Source of the DNA: an uncultured Collinsella sp.
GTDB taxonomy: Bacteria > Actinomycetota > Coriobacteriia > Coriobacteriales > Coriobacteriaceae
DNA: 64,000 bases
NCBI GenBank assembly: GCA_902494345.1
Contig: CABUSV010000001.1
Coordinates: 124,001 to 188,000 of the forward strand
Direction of reading: 5' to 3'
Positions within the stretch are counted from its first letter, which is position 1; each line of letters starts with the position of its first letter. The notes under the pieces were generated by a model. That model did not search any database. It was not told the origin of the DNA and worked only from the letters and a program-made list of their open reading frames with translations. The position numbers were made by a program, and so were the translations under genes. Positions 16,511 to 25,637 of this stretch are shown piece after piece.

Positions 16511-17173
16511 ATGGAGGCGCTGGAGATATGCAAGCGGCCGGTTGTGCTGTTCGATTTTGACGGCACGGTGGCCGATACGGGTCGGGCGGTGATGACCTCG
16601 ACGCGCAAGGCGTTGGCCGCGCGCGGGTTTTCGGAGGCGCAGATGGGTGACCTGCGTCGCATGATCGGGCCTCCGCTGTGGAAGAGCTTCCACGACTTTT
16701 ACGGCTTTACGCGCGAGGAGTCGCTTGTGGTGGCCGACGAGTACCGCGCCTTTTTTGATGAGCTGGGACCGGAGGAGTACCCCGTGTTCGATGGGATCCC
16801 CGAGCTGCTGGATGGGTTGGCCGCCCAGGGCAAGCGTATGGCCGTGGCGACGTCGCGCATGGAGGCAAAGTGTATTGACATGGTGGGCGAGCTGGGGCTT
16901 TCGCAGTTTGAGGCGGTGGTTGGCATGAATCCGCCGCAGGGGCGCGAGACCAAGGCCGATTCGGTCCGCGATGCCCTGGCAGAGCTCGGTGCGACGGCGG
17001 GCGATGCCGTGATGATCGGCGATCGCTTTAACGACGTCGAGGGCGCGCACGCGATGAGCGTGCCGTGCATTGGTATCTATTCGGGCGCGGCGGCGCCGGG
17101 CGAGCACGAGGCGGCGGGTGCCGATGCAGTGGTGCACTCGGTGGCCGAGCTTGCTAAACTTTTCGCTATATAA
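16511..17173 (+). CDS. HAD-superfamily phosphatase, phosphoglycolate phosphatase-like
   Basis: A 220-residue HAD hydrolase with motif I DFDGTVADTG near residue 17, motif II in AVATSRME near 115 and motif IV GDRFNDVEGA near 172. Length and the small helical cap suit the Gph/PGP group (phosphoglycolate or pyrophosphatase-like), but the substrate is not readable. The start codon follows a GGAAGAGGG stretch. The M20 dipeptidase starts 54 bp downstream, so the two may be cotranscribed. Confidence 0.87.
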   Translation: MEALEICKRPVVLFDFDGTVADTGRAVMTSTRKALAARGFSEAQMGDLRRMIGPPLWKSFHDFYGFTREESLVVADEYRAFFDELGPEEYPVFDGIPELLDGLAAQGKRMAVATSRMEAKCIDMVGELGLSQFEAVVGMNPPQGRETKADSVRDALAELGATAGDAVMIGDRFNDVEGAHAMSVPCIGIYSGAAAPGEHEAAGADAVVHSVAELAKLFAI

Positions 17174-17227
17174 GTATGTGATGTGAGGGACGGGCGTACC
17201 CGTCGCTCATTGGTAAGGAGGTCGTCC

Positions 17228-18664
17228 ATGAATCAGGTGGAGCAGAGCGTTACCGAGTATGTCGACGAGGTCTGGGAAGATGTCGTCGCCGATATCGAGC
17301 AGCTGGTGAGCTATCCGTCCGTGGCCGTTGCTGCCAATGCGGAGCCCGGCGCGCCGTTTGGCCGCCCGGTCCGTGATGCGCTCGATTGCGCGCTCGGCAT
17401 TGCGCAAAAGCTCGGCTACCAGACGAGCGACGACGAGGGCTATGTGGGCATTGCCGATATCCCGGGTCGCGGCGACAAGCAGCTCGCGACCATCTGCCAC
17501 GTGGACGTGGTGCCCGCCGGCCCCGGCTGGAACACCGACCCGTTTGCGATGGAGCGTCGCGAGGGCTGGCTGCTCGGCCGTGGCGTGATCGACGACAAGG
17601 GCCCGGCGGTGTTGTCGCTTTATGCCGGCGCGTACCTGCTCAAGCACGGCATTGTGCCGCGCTATACCTTCCGCGCGCTGCTGGGCTGCGATGAGGAAGT
17701 GGGCATGTCCGACGTTCACCATTATCTGGAGAACCACGCAGACCCCGACTTTCTGTTTACGCCCGATGCCGAGTTCCCGGTCTGCAATGCCGAGAAGGGC
17801 CAGTTTGGGGCGACGTTTGTGAGCCCCAAGATCGATGGAGGGCGCATCGTATCGTGGAGCGGTGCCGAGGCGAGTAACGCTATCCCGTCGCAGTCCATCT
17901 GCGAACTTGCGATTGCCGCCGATGAACTGCCGGCGCCGGTCGAGAACGTCGACCGCCTGGAGATCACGGCACTCGATAACGGGCATGCGCAGATTTTCGC
18001 CCACGGTATTGGCGGCCACGCTTCGATGCCTGAGGGCACCATCAACGCCGTCGGCCTGATCGTGTCGTATCTGCGCGAGGCCGAGGACGCGTTTGGTGCA
18101 CGCGACGAGCGCCTGCTGACGCCTGCCGAGCACGAGTTCGTCAAGTTCCTGGCCTTTGTGCACGCGGATGCCTATGGCCGCGGCCTAGGTATCGATGCGA
18201 CGAGTCCGGCGTTTGGCCCGCTCACCTGCAACGCTGGCGTCATCCGCGTGGCGGATGGCCATATTGAGCAGGTCATCGACGTGCGCTTCCCCGACAGCAC
18301 AAGTGCCGATACCATCCGCGAGCAGCTCGATCCGCTCGTGGGCCGTTTTGGCGTGACGTGCCGTGTGGGTCGTGCGAAGGTGCCGTTCTCGGTCTCTGCC
18401 GACGATCCGGCCGTGAAGGCGCTTATTGATACCTATAACGAGTTTACGGGCAAGCATGCTGAGCCCTTTGCCATGGGCGGCGGCACGTATGCGCGCAACT
18501 TTGCCCGCGCCGTGTCGTTTGGCCCCGAGGAGACCGGTCTGGAGCTGCCCGCATGGGGCGGCCAGATGCACGGCCCCAACGAGTGCGCCAACGAGGAACA
18601 GCTCAAACAAGCGCTCAAGATCTATATTGTTGCGATCCTCCGTTTGAATGAATTAGAGCTTTAA
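17228..18664 (+). CDS. M20 family dipeptidase, PepV/Sapep type
   Basis: A 478-residue zinc exopeptidase that would cleave dipeptides in the cytoplasm. Metal and catalytic positions are visible: HVDVVP near residue 96, GVIDDKGP near 120, the Glu-Glu of CDEEVGM near 158 and the Asp of TPDAEFPV near 180. GGHASMPEGT near 260 and MGGGTYARNF near 417 belong to the lid and substrate site. TAAGGAGG 7 nt before the ATG at 17228 fixes the start. The AGTTGCGGTG hairpin 22 bp past the stop is the likely transcript end. Confidence 0.92.
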   Translation: MNQVEQSVTEYVDEVWEDVVADIEQLVSYPSVAVAANAEPGAPFGRPVRDALDCALGIAQKLGYQTSDDEGYVGIADIPGRGDKQLATICHVDVVPAGPGWNTDPFAMERREGWLLGRGVIDDKGPAVLSLYAGAYLLKHGIVPRYTFRALLGCDEEVGMSDVHHYLENHADPDFLFTPDAEFPVCNAEKGQFGATFVSPKIDGGRIVSWSGAEASNAIPSQSICELAIAADELPAPVENVDRLEITALDNGHAQIFAHGIGGHASMPEGTINAVGLIVSYLREAEDAFGARDERLLTPAEHEFVKFLAFVHADAYGRGLGIDATSPAFGPLTCNAGVIRVADGHIEQVIDVRFPDSTSADTIREQLDPLVGRFGVTCRVGRAKVPFSVSADDPAVKALIDTYNEFTGKHAEPFAMGGGTYARNFARAVSFGPEETGLELPAWGGQMHGPNECANEEQLKQALKIYIVAILRLNELEL

Positions 18665-18686
18665 GGTTTCGCGGTTTCCCAATCTA

Positions 18687-18753
18687 AGTTGCGGTGGAAT
18701 AGTTCCTAGAATGGGCCATTTGATGGCCAAGCAGGAACTATTTCACCGCAACT
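18687..18753. repeat. AGTTGCGGTG hairpin, copy 3
   Basis: AGTTGCGGTGGAATAGTTCC (18687-18706) pairs with its complement at 18734-18753, with one G:T pair. The loop has GGGCCATTTGATGGCC, an extra stem. A TTTGTTTTT tract follows on the plus strand. The rest of the 290-bp gap before pstS holds the pst leader, with a GCGGGC-GCCCGC hairpin at about 18915-18933 but no clear PHO box. Confidence 0.7.
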
Positions 18754-18957
18754 TTGTTTTTATTGGTGTAAAAGGCTGGCCATGTTTGGCGCTGGATTGT
18801 TATTCGTTTGTAAAGGCCGTGCTGCGCTTGCGGTAAGGGTCTATCAGATACCCGTAAGAAACCGCAGTTGGCGCGGGCGCTACCCGATCGGGGTCGTATC
18901 TTTCCAAACAGCAAAGCGGGCGGGGTGCCCGCGAGTCGCATGTATGAAAGGAAGATC

Positions 18958-19893
18958 ATGCTCGATCAGGCTTATTCTCGTCGTCAGTTCCTCGGCCTCG
19001 CTGGTGGTCTTGCCAGCATCGTCGGTCTCGGTCTCGTTGGTTGCGGCGGCTCCGGCGCATCCGACGCCGCCGACAAGGGTAGCGCTGCTGCCGAGTCCGT
19101 CTCCGGCGAGGTGACCTACGACGGCGCCTCCTCGTTCCAAGCTCTCGTCGAGGCTGCTGCAGAGAAGTTCATGGACGCCAACCCGGACGTCTCCGTCTCC
19201 GGCTCGGGCAACGGTTCGGGCAAGGGCCTGACCGCTGTTGCCGCCGGCACCGTCACCGTCGGTAACTCCGACGTCTTCGCCGAGACCAAGCTCGAGGCCG
19301 ACCAGGTCAAGAACCTCGTCGACCACGAGGTCGCTGTCGTGGGCATGGGCCCCGTCGTCTCCAAGAACGTGACGGTCGATGACCTGTCCCTCGAGCAGCT
19401 CAAGGGCATCTTCTCTGGCCAGATCACCAACTGGAAGGAGGTCGGCGGCGACGACGCCACCATCGTCGTTCTCAACCGCAAGGCCGGCTCCGGCACCCGC
19501 GCCGCCTTCGAGGCCGCCGTCTTTGGCGACGAGGCCGTCGACTTTAAGGGCGACGCCGAGCTCGACAAGTCCGGCGACGTCCAGACTCAGATGGGCAGCA
19601 CCGACAACGCCATCTCCTACCTCGACTTCTCGCACTTCGACGACTCCAAGTTCAACGCCGTCAAGGTCGAGGGTGTCGAGCCCAAGAGCGCAAACGTCAC
19701 CGACGACTCCTTCAAGATCTGGGCGACCGAGCACATGTACTGCGCAAAGGACGCCGACGACGCCACCAAGGCCTTCCTTGAGTTCATGCTCTCCGACGAC
19801 GTCCAGGGCAAGCTCGTCGAGGAGCAGGGCTTTATCCCCGTTTCTGCCATGAAGGTCGTAAAGGACGCCAGCGGCAAGGTCTCTGCTAAATAA
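18958..19893 (+). CDS. pstS: Phosphate ABC transporter, substrate-binding lipoprotein PstS
   Basis: A 311-residue phosphate-binding lipoprotein. The N-terminus has SRRQFLG, a twin-arginine-like motif, then a hydrophobic stretch and lipobox LVGC, so the mature protein begins at the Cys near residue 28 and sits on the outer membrane face. Phosphate-contact segments include GSGNGSGKGL near 82 and GSGTRAAFE near 180. AAAGGAA upstream supports the ATG at 18958; an in-frame ATG at 18940 has weaker support. First gene of pstSCAB. Confidence 0.95.
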   Translation: MLDQAYSRRQFLGLAGGLASIVGLGLVGCGGSGASDAADKGSAAAESVSGEVTYDGASSFQALVEAAAEKFMDANPDVSVSGSGNGSGKGLTAVAAGTVTVGNSDVFAETKLEADQVKNLVDHEVAVVGMGPVVSKNVTVDDLSLEQLKGIFSGQITNWKEVGGDDATIVVLNRKAGSGTRAAFEAAVFGDEAVDFKGDAELDKSGDVQTQMGSTDNAISYLDFSHFDDSKFNAVKVEGVEPKSANVTDDSFKIWATEHMYCAKDADDATKAFLEFMLSDDVQGKLVEEQGFIPVSAMKVVKDASGKVSAK

Positions 19894-19918
19894 GTAATCG
19901 CCCCCGGAAAGGTTTGCA

Positions 19919-20827
19919 ATGGCAAAACAGCTGCCAAAGCGCGACCTTGAGAACGTGGGCCTGTGCGTCACGGGCGCGTGCGTAGCGCTCGTGACGCTTG
20001 TCGTTGCCGCGCTCATCTTTATGGTCGCCCAAAAGGGCCTCTCGGCTTTTGTCAAAGACGGCGTCTCGGTCGTCGAGTTTTTCACCGGCACCAAGTGGGA
20101 CCTGGCCAACACGGCTAAAAACGGCCTGCCCTACACCGGCGCCCTGCCCCTGATCGTCACCTCGTTTGCGGTCATGGTGCTCTCCACGCTCATCGCGTTG
20201 CCCATCGCCATCGGCTCTGCCATCTTTGCGGTCGAGATCCAACCAAAATTTGGCTCCAAGATCTTTCAGCCGCTTATTGAGCTTTTGACCGGTATTCCCT
20301 CGGTCGTCTTTGGTCTGATCGGTTTTCACGTGGTCGTCGGCCTTATGAAGAGCGTTTTCCACGTGAGTACAGGCCTGGGTATCCTGCCCGGTGCCATTGT
20401 GCTGGCCGTCATGATCCTGCCGACGATGACCACGCTTTCGGTCGATGGCCTGCGCGCCGTGCCCGATAGCTACCGTCAGGGTTCGCTCGCGCTGGGTTAC
20501 ACCCGCTGGCAGACCATCTGGCACGTGGTGCTCAAGTCCGCCATGCCGTCACTCATGACTGCGGTCATCCTCGGTATGACCCGCGCCTTTGGCGAGACAC
20601 TCGCCGTGCGCATGGTGATCGGCGGCATCGAGGCCATGCCGACGTCGCTGCTGTCGCCGGCCTCGACCATCACCACCACGCTCACCACGTCTATGGCGGT
20701 CTATGCCGAGGGCTCGGCCCAGGACGATGTTCTGTGGGCGCTTGGCCTGCTGTTGATGGGCATGAGCCTCATCTTCATCCTGATCATCCACTTTATAGGC
20801 CGCAAGGGGGCGAAGGCTCGTGGCTAG
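19919..20827 (+). CDS. pstC: Phosphate ABC transporter permease PstC
   Basis: A 302-residue inner-membrane permease with about six transmembrane segments. The cytoplasmic coupling loop (SYRQGSLALGYTRWQTIW, near residue 185) contacts PstB. FFTGTKWDLA near 60 is typical of PstC. It begins 25 bp after pstS with GGAAAGG in front of the ATG. Its last codons overlap the GTG start of pstA, a sign of translational coupling. Confidence 0.95.
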   Translation: MAKQLPKRDLENVGLCVTGACVALVTLVVAALIFMVAQKGLSAFVKDGVSVVEFFTGTKWDLANTAKNGLPYTGALPLIVTSFAVMVLSTLIALPIAIGSAIFAVEIQPKFGSKIFQPLIELLTGIPSVVFGLIGFHVVVGLMKSVFHVSTGLGILPGAIVLAVMILPTMTTLSVDGLRAVPDSYRQGSLALGYTRWQTIWHVVLKSAMPSLMTAVILGMTRAFGETLAVRMVIGGIEAMPTSLLSPASTITTTLTTSMAVYAEGSAQDDVLWALGLLLMGMSLIFILIIHFIGRKGAKARG

Positions 20828-21746
20828 CACGCGCATCCATATCGACGAGGCGAGACTCGAGCGCGTCCAAAAGCAGGACCGCTTCGCCACGGGCGTGTTG
20901 ACGGCGATCATCGCCATCGTCATGCCCATCGTCATCTCCATGGTGGCCTACATCCTGTTCGAGGGCATCTCGACGCTGTTCAAACCGGGCTTTCTCACGG
21001 AGCCGTCGCGCGCCAACGGAACCCAGGGCGGCGTGTTCTACCAGCTGTTCGACTCGTTCTATCTGCTGTTGATCACCCTGGTCATCTCGGTGCCCATCAG
21101 TCTGGGCGGCGCGGTCTTTCTGGTTGAGTACGCGCCGGACGGACCCATCCGCGACATCGCCTCCACCGCCATCGAGACGCTGTCCTCGCTGCCTTCCATC
21201 GTCGTCGGCATGTTCGGCTTTCTGGTGTTCTCGGTGCAGCTGGGTTGGAAGTACTCCATCATCTCCGGCGCTGTCGCGCTCACCATGTTCAACATCCCCA
21301 TCCTGGTGCGCGTGATCCAACAGGCGCTCGAGGACGTGCCACAGGCCCAGCGCGATGCGTGTCTGGCTATGGGCCTCACCCGCTGGGAGGCCACGCTGCA
21401 CATCCTGATCCCCGAGGCCATGCCCGCTATCGTGACCGGCATCGTGCTTTCGGCCGGCCGCGTCTTTGGCGAGGCCGCGGCGCTGCTCTTTACCTCGGGC
21501 ATGAGCTCGCCGGTTCGCCTGAACTTCTTGAGCTTTAACCTGTCGAGCCCTACCTGCGCCTGGAACGTGTTCCGCCCCGGCGAGTCGCTTGCCGTGCATA
21601 TCTACAAGATCTATGGCGAGGGCAGCCCCGAGGCCCAGCAGATCGTCTGGGGCACCGCTGCACTGCTGATGATTTGCGTGCTGCTGTTTAACGTAATCGC
21701 CCGTATTGTGGGCAAGCAACTGGCAAGGAAGATGACGGCCGAATGA
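20820..21746 (+). CDS. pstA: Phosphate ABC transporter permease PstA
   Basis: A 308-residue partner permease, also with about six membrane segments. The coupling loop reads QRDACLAMGLTRWEATLHIL near residue 178, and TSGMSSPVRLNFL near 230 follows the second half of the permease. The GTG at 20820 overlaps the pstC stop, and the pstA stop overlaps the ATG of pstB (ATGA at 21743). GTG is chosen because it lies in the coupled position. Confidence 0.94.
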   Translation: MASTRIHIDEARLERVQKQDRFATGVLTAIIAIVMPIVISMVAYILFEGISTLFKPGFLTEPSRANGTQGGVFYQLFDSFYLLLITLVISVPISLGGAVFLVEYAPDGPIRDIASTAIETLSSLPSIVVGMFGFLVFSVQLGWKYSIISGAVALTMFNIPILVRVIQQALEDVPQAQRDACLAMGLTRWEATLHILIPEAMPAIVTGIVLSAGRVFGEAAALLFTSGMSSPVRLNFLSFNLSSPTCAWNVFRPGESLAVHIYKIYGEGSPEAQQIVWGTAALLMICVLLFNVIARIVGKQLARKMTAE

Positions 21747-22615
21747 GCGAGATAAATGTAGCGCCCGCAACCGAGGCGGCATCGTCTGAGACCCGGGACT
21801 TACTGTCGAGCGTGGGGGAGAGCGAGAAGCGTGTTCGCGTGAGTGGTAAGGCCGTGAGCGACGAGGTCGTGCTCTCCACCAAGGACGTCAACGTGTACTA
21901 TGACGACCACCATGCACTGCACAATACGTCGCTCGACTTTCATAAGGGCGAGATTACGGCGCTCATTGGGCCTTCGGGCTGCGGTAAGTCGACCTTTTTG
22001 CGCAGCCTCAACCTGATGAATCGTGAGATTCGCGGCTGCCGCGTGGAAGGCGAGATTAACTACCGCGGGCGCAACGTGAACACTAAGACCGAAAACACCT
22101 ACGAGCTGCGCCGTTCCATTGGCATGGTGTTCCAGCAGCCCAACCCGTTCCGCAAGTCCATTCGCGACAACATCACGTTTGCGCCTAAGCGCCACGGCAT
22201 CACCGACCGCGACGAGCTCGACCGCATGGTCGAGGAAAGCCTGCGCGGCGCGGCGCTTTGGGACGAGGTCAAGGACAAGCTCGACAAGAGCGCCTATGCG
22301 CTTTCGGGTGGTCAACAGCAGCGTCTGTGCATTGCGCGCACGCTGGCGCTCAACCCCGACGTGATCCTGTTTGACGAGCCCTGCTCGGCGCTTGACCCCA
22401 TCTCGACGCTGGCGATCGAGGACCTCATGTCGTCGATTGTGGCCGAGCGCGCCATCGTCATCGTGACGCATAACATGGAGCAGGCGTCGCGCGTGTCCAA
22501 TCGCACGGCGTTCTTCTACATGGGCGATATGGTCGAGTACGACGAGACTGACGAGATTTTCCAACGGCCCAAGGACAAGCGGCTGAATGATTACCTCACC
22601 GGCATGTTCTCCTAG
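21743..22615 (+). CDS. pstB: Phosphate ABC transporter ATPase PstB
   Basis: A 290-residue ATPase that drives phosphate import. Walker A GPSGCGKST lies near residue 78, the Q-loop FQQPNPFRKS near 132, the signature LSGGQQQRLCIAR near 188 and Walker B VILFDEPCSALDP near 208. About 45 residues precede the core; PstB is usually around 250 residues, so this is an N-terminal extension of unknown use. The ATGA overlap with pstA ties it to the operon. No phoU follows; a terminator lies 57 bp downstream. Confidence 0.96.
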   Translation: MSEINVAPATEAASSETRDLLSSVGESEKRVRVSGKAVSDEVVLSTKDVNVYYDDHHALHNTSLDFHKGEITALIGPSGCGKSTFLRSLNLMNREIRGCRVEGEINYRGRNVNTKTENTYELRRSIGMVFQQPNPFRKSIRDNITFAPKRHGITDRDELDRMVEESLRGAALWDEVKDKLDKSAYALSGGQQQRLCIARTLALNPDVILFDEPCSALDPISTLAIEDLMSSIVAERAIVIVTHNMEQASRVSNRTAFFYMGDMVEYDETDEIFQRPKDKRLNDYLTGMFS

Positions 22616-22671
22616 TCCGGGACATGCTTGAGGCCCGCGGCGGCCACGGTTGCCACGGGACTGATTGGAGA

Positions 22672-22708
22672 GGCGGGTCATCTCTTTTGGGAGATGGCCC
22701 GCCTTTTT
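22672..22708 (+). terminator. Intrinsic terminator of pstSCAB
   Basis: GGCGGGTCATCTC (22672-22684) pairs with GAGATGGCCCGCC (22691-22703) around a 6-nt loop, followed by TTTTT. A textbook rho-independent terminator. Confidence 0.88.
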
Positions 22709-22733
22709 GTGTCGTGTGCTGGTGCACTTGCCC

Positions 22734-22774
22734 AAAACCACCACAAAGGTGCCTGTCCCCTTTGTGGTGGTTTT
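22734..22774. repeat. CCACCACAAAGG hairpin, copy 1
   Basis: CCACCACAAAGG and CCTTTGTGGTGG form a 12-bp stem around TGCCTGTCCC, with A and T tracts on either side, so it can end transcription in both directions. It lies 30 bp after the pst terminator and 45 bp before the ABC-F start. Confidence 0.75.
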
Positions 22775-22818
22775 CGCTATCATGGACAACGTTGAATTTC
22801 TACGAAGGAGCAGGGCAT

Positions 22819-24678
22819 ATGGCGATTCTTTTGGGATGCGATTCCGTCAGCCTAGAGTTTCCCACCAAGCATATTTTCGATAGCGTGACGCTCGGCGTGG
22901 GCGAGGGCGACCGCATTGGTATTGTCGGCAAAAACGGCGACGGCAAGTCGACGCTGCTGGGCGTGCTCGCCGGCACGCTGGAGCCCGATGACGGGCGCGT
23001 GACGCACCGTCGCGGCACCACGATCGGTCTGCTCGGCCAAAAGGACAACCTGGTCGATACCGACACCGTGCATCACGCCGTTGTGGGTGACGCCCCCGAG
23101 TACGAGTGGGCGTCGAGCCCCCGCACGCGCCAGATCCTCGCCGGCCTCATTAGCGATGTGCCCTGGGAGGGCACGGTGGGCGAGCTTTCGGGCGGCCAGC
23201 GCCGTCGCGTGGACCTCGCGCGCCTGCTGATCGGCGACTACGACGTGCTCATGCTCGATGAGCCCACCAACCACCTGGACATGCGTACCATCAACTGGCT
23301 CGCGCGTCACTTAAAGGCTCGCTGGCAGCGCGGTCAGGGCGCGATGCTCGTGGTCACGCACGATCGCTGGTTCTTGGACGAGGTCTGTACCAGTATGTGG
23401 GAGGTCCACGACGGCCAGGTCGATCCCTTCGAGGGCGGTTACTCCGCATATATCCTGCAGCGCGTGGAGCGCGACCGCATGGCCGCGGTTACCGAGGAGC
23501 GCCGTCGCAACATGGCACGCAAGGAGCTCGCGTGGCTGAGCCGCGGTGCCCAGGCTCGTTCCACCAAGCCCAAGTTTCGCGTGGATGCCGCTCGCGAGCT
23601 GATCGCCGACGTGCCGCCCGTGCGTGACGAGCTGGAGCTCAAGCGCCTGGCCGTGAGCCGCCTGGGCAAGCAGGTTATCGATGTGGTCGACGTGGACGCC
23701 GGCTATGCGGATGCCGGCGGCGCGCCCAAGCAGGTGCTCACCGATGTGACCTGGCTCATTGGTGCGGGCGACCGCTATGGCCTTTTGGGTGAGAACGGCG
23801 CCGGCAAGTCGACGCTGCTCGACGTGATTCAGGGCAAGATCGCGCCCCTGCGCGGCCGCGTGAAGATTGGCCAGACAGTGCGCTTTGGCGTGCTGTCGCA
23901 GCAGCTCGAGGAGCTCAAGCCCTACATGGGCGACACGATCCGCGAGGTGCTCGGCAACTATAAGAAGTACTACGTCATCGACGGCAAGGAGACTTCGCCC
24001 GAGAAGCTCTGCGAGCGTCTGGGCTTTACGACGCAGCAGCTCTGGAGCCGCATCGGCGATCTTTCGGGCGGTCAGCGCCGTCGCCTGTCGCTGTTGCTGA
24101 CGATTCTGGACGAGCCCAACGTGCTCATCCTGGACGAGCCGGGCAACGACGTGGATACCGACATGCTCGCGATTGTCGAGGACCTGCTGGACGGCTGGCC
24201 CGGCACGCTGATCCTGGTGACGCACGACCGCTTTTTGATGGAGCGCGTGACCGACCAGCAGTGGGCGCTGCTCGACGGCCACCTGACGCATATGCCCGGT
24301 GGCGTGGACCAGTACCTGCGCCTGTGCAACGCTACCGCCGAGGGCGAGCCCGTGGGCGCGCCGAGCGCCAAGACCGGCACGTTCGACACCGGTGCCGCGG
24401 CAGCTGCGGCCGAAAAGCCCAAGTCGAGCGGTCAGCCCAACGGCCTGTCCAACGCCGAGCGCCAGAAGCTCCGCCGCGAGGTGAGTTCGCTCGAGCGCAA
24501 GATGGAGACGCAGCGCACCCGCGTTGAGGAGGCCGAGGCAGCAATGGCCCAAGTCGATCCCACCAACTACACGGCGCTCGGCGAGCAGCAGGCAAAGATC
24601 GACGAGGCTCACGCTGCCATGGACGAGCTGGAGATGGCGTGGCTCGAGGCGAGCGAAAAGCTCGAGGGCGAGGAGTAG
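22819..24678 (+). CDS. ABC-F family ATPase, Uup-like
   Basis: A 619-residue soluble protein with two ABC domains and no membrane segment. ABC-F proteins act at the ribosome E site; the Uup branch also has a DNA-binding tail. Walker A GKNGDGKST lies near residue 37 and GENGAGKST near 330. Signature LSGGQRRR occurs in both halves, with DEPTNHLD near 155 and DEPGNDVD near 438; the latter departs from the usual DEPTND. A charged coiled-coil C-terminus (about 550-619) fits Uup. GAAGGAG 8 nt upstream supports the ATG at 22819. The next gene starts 6 bp after the stop. Confidence 0.9.
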   Translation: MAILLGCDSVSLEFPTKHIFDSVTLGVGEGDRIGIVGKNGDGKSTLLGVLAGTLEPDDGRVTHRRGTTIGLLGQKDNLVDTDTVHHAVVGDAPEYEWASSPRTRQILAGLISDVPWEGTVGELSGGQRRRVDLARLLIGDYDVLMLDEPTNHLDMRTINWLARHLKARWQRGQGAMLVVTHDRWFLDEVCTSMWEVHDGQVDPFEGGYSAYILQRVERDRMAAVTEERRRNMARKELAWLSRGAQARSTKPKFRVDAARELIADVPPVRDELELKRLAVSRLGKQVIDVVDVDAGYADAGGAPKQVLTDVTWLIGAGDRYGLLGENGAGKSTLLDVIQGKIAPLRGRVKIGQTVRFGVLSQQLEELKPYMGDTIREVLGNYKKYYVIDGKETSPEKLCERLGFTTQQLWSRIGDLSGGQRRRLSLLLTILDEPNVLILDEPGNDVDTDMLAIVEDLLDGWPGTLILVTHDRFLMERVTDQQWALLDGHLTHMPGGVDQYLRLCNATAEGEPVGAPSAKTGTFDTGAAAAAAEKPKSSGQPNGLSNAERQKLRREVSSLERKMETQRTRVEEAEAAMAQVDPTNYTALGEQQAKIDEAHAAMDELEMAWLEASEKLEGEE

Positions 24679-24684
24679 GCGAGA

Positions 24685-25455
24685 ATGATCAAAGCCGCGT
24701 TTTTCGATATCGACGGTACGCTGTTGAGCTTTAAGACCCACCGGATTCCGGCGTCGGCGCAGCAGGTGCTCGACAGCTTTCGCGAGCAGGGGATCGCGTG
24801 CGTGATCGCCACGGGCCGTCCGACCTACCAGATGCCGGACTGGCTGTTCGACCTGGGCTGGGATGCGTACATTACGCTTTCGGGCCAGCACTGCTTTGAT
24901 GCCGAGGGGGTTTACCGCAGCTGCCCGATCGATTCGGACGACGTCGCGGTGATTGTGGACCAGGTGGCGCAGGGGCGCTACGACTCGCTGTGCATGCAGG
25001 GCGAGAACTCGTTTGTGAACCGCCTGTCCGAGCGCGTGGTGACGGCTGGCAGCAACGCGGGAATCGTCTACCACGAGGAGCCGTTTGAGCACGCCTTTGA
25101 CGCACCGGTCTACCAGTTCTGCGCCTTTGTGGACCCTGACGACGAGCATATCGTGACCGATGCCGTGTCGCATTCGCTCACCACGCGCTGGTGCGACCTG
25201 TTCTGTGACATTATTCCCGCTAACGGCGGCAAGGACCTGGGCGTGGCGGCGACGCTGGAGCGCCTGGGCATCGACGCGAGCGAGGCGATTGCCTTTGGCG
25301 ACGGCGAGAACGACCTGTCGATGTTTGCCGCCGTGGGCACTAGTGTGGCCATGGGCAACGCGCAGGAGACTGTGAAGGCCGCAGCGACCTACGTTACGAC
25401 CGCCGTAGACGATGACGGCATCTACAACGCCGCGAAGCACTTTGGACTCGTGTAG
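24685..25455 (+). CDS. HAD-superfamily hydrolase, Cof type
   Basis: A 256-residue HAD phosphatase of the Cof/IIB subclass. Motif I FFDIDGTLLSF is at the N-terminus, motif II in VIATGRPTYQM near 40, the conserved Lys in GGKDLGVAATLERLGI near 185 and motif IV FGDGENDLSM near 210. The family dephosphorylates sugar phosphates or flavin-type substrates; which one is unknown. It starts 6 bp after the ABC-F stop, so the two are surely cotranscribed. Confidence 0.92.
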   Translation: MIKAAFFDIDGTLLSFKTHRIPASAQQVLDSFREQGIACVIATGRPTYQMPDWLFDLGWDAYITLSGQHCFDAEGVYRSCPIDSDDVAVIVDQVAQGRYDSLCMQGENSFVNRLSERVVTAGSNAGIVYHEEPFEHAFDAPVYQFCAFVDPDDEHIVTDAVSHSLTTRWCDLFCDIIPANGGKDLGVAATLERLGIDASEAIAFGDGENDLSMFAAVGTSVAMGNAQETVKAAATYVTTAVDDDGIYNAAKHFGLV

Positions 25456-25457
25456 CT

Positions 25458-25504
25458 GCGACCCGGCACTTGGGGACACTCCTTGCGGGGCGTGTTCCCA
25501 TTTT
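25458..25504. repeat. Degenerate member of the CCGGCA/GGGGAC family
   Basis: Begins ACCCGGCACTTGGGGACACT, continues CCTTGCGGGG and ends in CGTGTTCCCA. The first part matches the elements at 9045 and 58604, but no full palindrome remains. It sits directly after the HAD gene. Confidence 0.4.
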
Positions 25505-25538
25505 GTTTTCGTCCCGCTCGTTTTGTGAAACACGGCTA

Positions 25539-25584
25539 ACTTTTAGGCAAAGTAGTAAGACATGGGCAACTTTTGCGGTAAAGT
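25539..25584. promoter_or_regulatory. Two tandem ACTTT-N(5-6)-AAAGT sites, likely autoregulatory operator
   Basis: ACTTTTAGGCAAAGT (25539-25553) and ACTTTTGCGGTAAAGT (25569-25584) are inverted repeats spaced about three helical turns apart, just upstream of the DtxR/MntR-type gene. The second lies inside CATGGGCAACTTTTG, which recurs with one change at 32006-32020 in front of the putative Mn exporter. Confidence 0.5.
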
Positions 25585-25637
25585 AAGCCGTGGAAAGTAT
25601 CCAACGGCTAACTAGCAATCATCGCGAAAGGCGGCCC

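Noticed and set aside
23311..25533. A 740-codon minus-strand frame opposite the ABC-F and HAD genes.
   Set aside because: Same reason: an antisense shadow with no domain motifs.
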